DNA from: Anaerolineae bacterium
GTDB taxonomy: Bacteria; Chloroflexota; Anaerolineae; Aggregatilineales; Phototrophicaceae
NCBI GenBank assembly: GCA_028284565.1
Contig: JANQRM010000036.1
Location: 1-7,431, forward strand
Reading direction: 5' to 3'
Length of the DNA: 7,431 nt
Part shown: piece after piece, positions 6,488 to 7,431 of the stretch
Layout of the letters: the number at the start of each line of letters is the position of its first letter
Position numbering within the stretch: position 1 is the first letter of the stretch
Made by a program: the position numbers and the translations under genes
The notes under the pieces: model-generated
What the model was told of the DNA's origin: nothing
Databases searched by the model: none
Seen by the model: only the letters and a program-made list of their open reading frames with translations

Positions 6488-7210
6488 ATGACGGATTCTA
6501 GCCAACAAACAGGCATCGCAGATTTACATATGCATACGGATTTGAGTGATGGTAAGCCGACTGTGCAGGCTTTGCTGAACTTCGTAGCTATCCATCGCCC
6601 GCAGTTAGATGTCATCGCCATCACCGACCATGACAAGCTCGATTCGGCATTGTGGGCGGTAGACCATGCGGAAGATTATGCCTTTGACATCGTGCCGGGA
6701 ATCGAAGTCAGTACGCGCTTTGGGCATGTCTTGGCATTATGGGTAACGACACCGATACCCTACGGCTTGGATTTGAAGGAGACGGCAACGGCGATTCGGG
6801 AAGCAGGTGGAATCTCAGTTCTGGCGCATCCCTTCCACTTTCACTTGCCCTTCGTGCGTCGGACATGGCGAGAGTTGTGGCAACATCCAGAGCAACTCGT
6901 CGAAGCCGGATTGGATGCCGTCGAAGTCCATAATGCGGGTGTCGCCACGCCATTCAGCAATTGGCTTGCGCGACGCATGGCACAGAAACTTGATATTACA
7001 GTAATGGGGGATAGTGATGCTCATAATTTGGGTGCGATTGCAACTGGCACAACCCACTTCCCCGGACACACTGCTGATGATTTGCGACACGCACTATTGA
7101 ATCGACAAACGATTGCGAAAGGTCGTCCATGGCATCTAAGCGATTACGTCGAATACTTAAGACACGACTCGCAGTGGACTCCCGTACAATTTTCGGAGAC
7201 ACAGACTTAG
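6488..7210 (+). CDS. PHP-domain metal-dependent phosphoesterase
   Basis: This 240-residue protein is a complete PHP (polymerase and histidinol phosphatase) domain. The metal-binding motifs appear in order: His14 and His16 (DLHMHT), Asp21, Asp47 and His48 (ITDHD), Glu73 (PGIE), His80, His114 (LAHP), His148 (EVHN), and Asp177 with His179 (GDSDAH). They build the two- or three-metal site that hydrolyses phosphate esters. The fold is like that of YciV/RNase AM and related phosphoesterases, but the natural substrate cannot be read from the sequence. There is no signal peptide, so it is cytoplasmic. The gene has no Shine-Dalgarno sequence, and its 3' end overlaps the start of a glycosyltransferase gene. 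That suggests one transcript and perhaps a shared pathway, such as handling a phosphorylated sugar or lipid head group. The last 30 or so residues lie beyond the recognisable domain. Confidence 0.88.
   Translation: MTDSSQQTGIADLHMHTDLSDGKPTVQALLNFVAIHRPQLDVIAITDHDKLDSALWAVDHAEDYAFDIVPGIEVSTRFGHVLALWVTTPIPYGLDLKETATAIREAGGISVLAHPFHFHLPFVRRTWRELWQHPEQLVEAGLDAVEVHNAGVATPFSNWLARRMAQKLDITVMGDSDAHNLGAIATGTTHFPGHTADDLRHALLNRQTIAKGRPWHLSDYVEYLRHDSQWTPVQFSETQT
7117..7122 (+). promoter_or_regulatory. Shine-Dalgarno sequence inside the PHP gene
   Basis: GAAAGG lies six bases before the ATG at 7129, a good spacing for ribosome binding. It is the main reason for choosing that ATG, rather than the later GTG (7174) or TTG (7231), as the glycosyltransferase start. 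Confidence 0.5.
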
Positions 7211-7431
7211 TCACTCCCGATACGTCTCCGTTGAAGTCCATCCGCAGAGTCGCCATATTGAGTGAAGCCTTCCTGCCCAAAGTGGATGGCGTCACCAAGA
7301 CAGCCTATCTCACCCTACGCTATCTGCAAGAAACAAGGCGAGAAGTCCTCGTCTTTGCGCCAGATGTGGCTGTCCCCAATGTTGGCAATACTGAAGTGGT
7401 TCGCTTACCCTCGATTGGTGTGCCAGAAGCT
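7129..7431 (+). CDS. GT4-type glycosyltransferase, N-terminal part (runs off window)
   Basis: An open frame of 101 codons continues past the window edge. From residue 39 it reads RRVAILSEAFLPKVDGVTKT, then a VLVFAPD strand and VVRLPSIGVPEA. This is the N-terminal Rossmann half of family 4 glycosyltransferases, close in style to GDP-mannose-dependent alpha-mannosyltransferases that glycosylate lipids. The FLPKVDGV segment is the glycine-containing loop near the acceptor and donor site. The first 38 residues are basic and unlike the family, and they come from DNA that overlaps the end of the PHP gene by 82 bases. Either the ATG at 7129 (with a Shine-Dalgarno sequence) gives an N-terminal extension, or translation starts at GTG 7174 or TTG 7231, the latter giving the usual family start. 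The enzyme would act at the inner membrane face. The donor and acceptor are unknown because the C-terminal half is missing. Confidence 0.82.
   Translation, partial: MASKRLRRILKTRLAVDSRTIFGDTDLVTPDTSPLKSIRRVAILSEAFLPKVDGVTKTAYLTLRYLQETRREVLVFAPDVAVPNVGNTEVVRLPSIGVPEA

Noticed and set aside
6481..6501. Six-codon ORF starting at an ATG just upstream of the PHP start, possible leader peptide
   Set aside because: It has no ribosome-binding sequence and overlaps the PHP start. ATG plus a nearby stop is expected by chance; nothing suggests attenuation.

Overview
The window reads as ordinary bacterial chromosome. It is probably from the phylum Chloroflexota (Anaerolineae-like). That placement is an inference from three things: a lipoprotein whose anchor is followed by a long Pro/Thr/Glu linker, proline-rich linkers on an anchored M23 peptidase, and short interspersed palindromes built on a GTAGGGGCG core. 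It is not proven. No RNA gene, CRISPR array, transposase or phage gene was found.

Layout. From 2 to 1483 (+) lies a complete or nearly complete cobalamin-binding radical SAM protein, followed by a hairpin that may end its transcript. An AT-rich stretch of about 0.9 kb (roughly 1560-2460) carries one unrecognised 174-residue protein (1767-2291, +) and a tract of seven-base repeats. Next is a single-heme cytochrome c lipoprotein (2476-3087, +) with a plausible sigma-70-type promoter. It converges on a large membrane sensor kinase (3147-5420, -), and a perfect 36-base palindrome lies between the two. Upstream of the kinase, on the same strand, is a membrane-anchored M23/LytM peptidase (5490-6341, -). 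A second seven-base repeat tract fills most of the gap between those two genes. The M23 gene diverges from a PHP-domain metal-dependent phosphoesterase (6488-7210, +), whose 3' end overlaps the start of a GT4-type glycosyltransferase that runs off the window (7129 onward, +).

How the genes may work together. The PHP and glycosyltransferase genes look translationally coupled and may share a role in making glycolipid or another glycoconjugate. The M23 peptidase and the sensor kinase are co-directional and could be co-transcribed, but no functional link is visible. The cytochrome would act outside the membrane as a tethered electron carrier; no respiratory-complex genes are visible next to it. 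The radical SAM protein has no partner here that reveals its substrate.

The most interesting points are the sensor kinase, which has an intact-looking ATP-binding domain but alanine where the phosphorylated histidine should be; the perfect 36-base palindrome; the two AC-rich seven-base repeat tracts; and the AT-rich orphan gene. I did not find clear evidence of a new multi-gene system.
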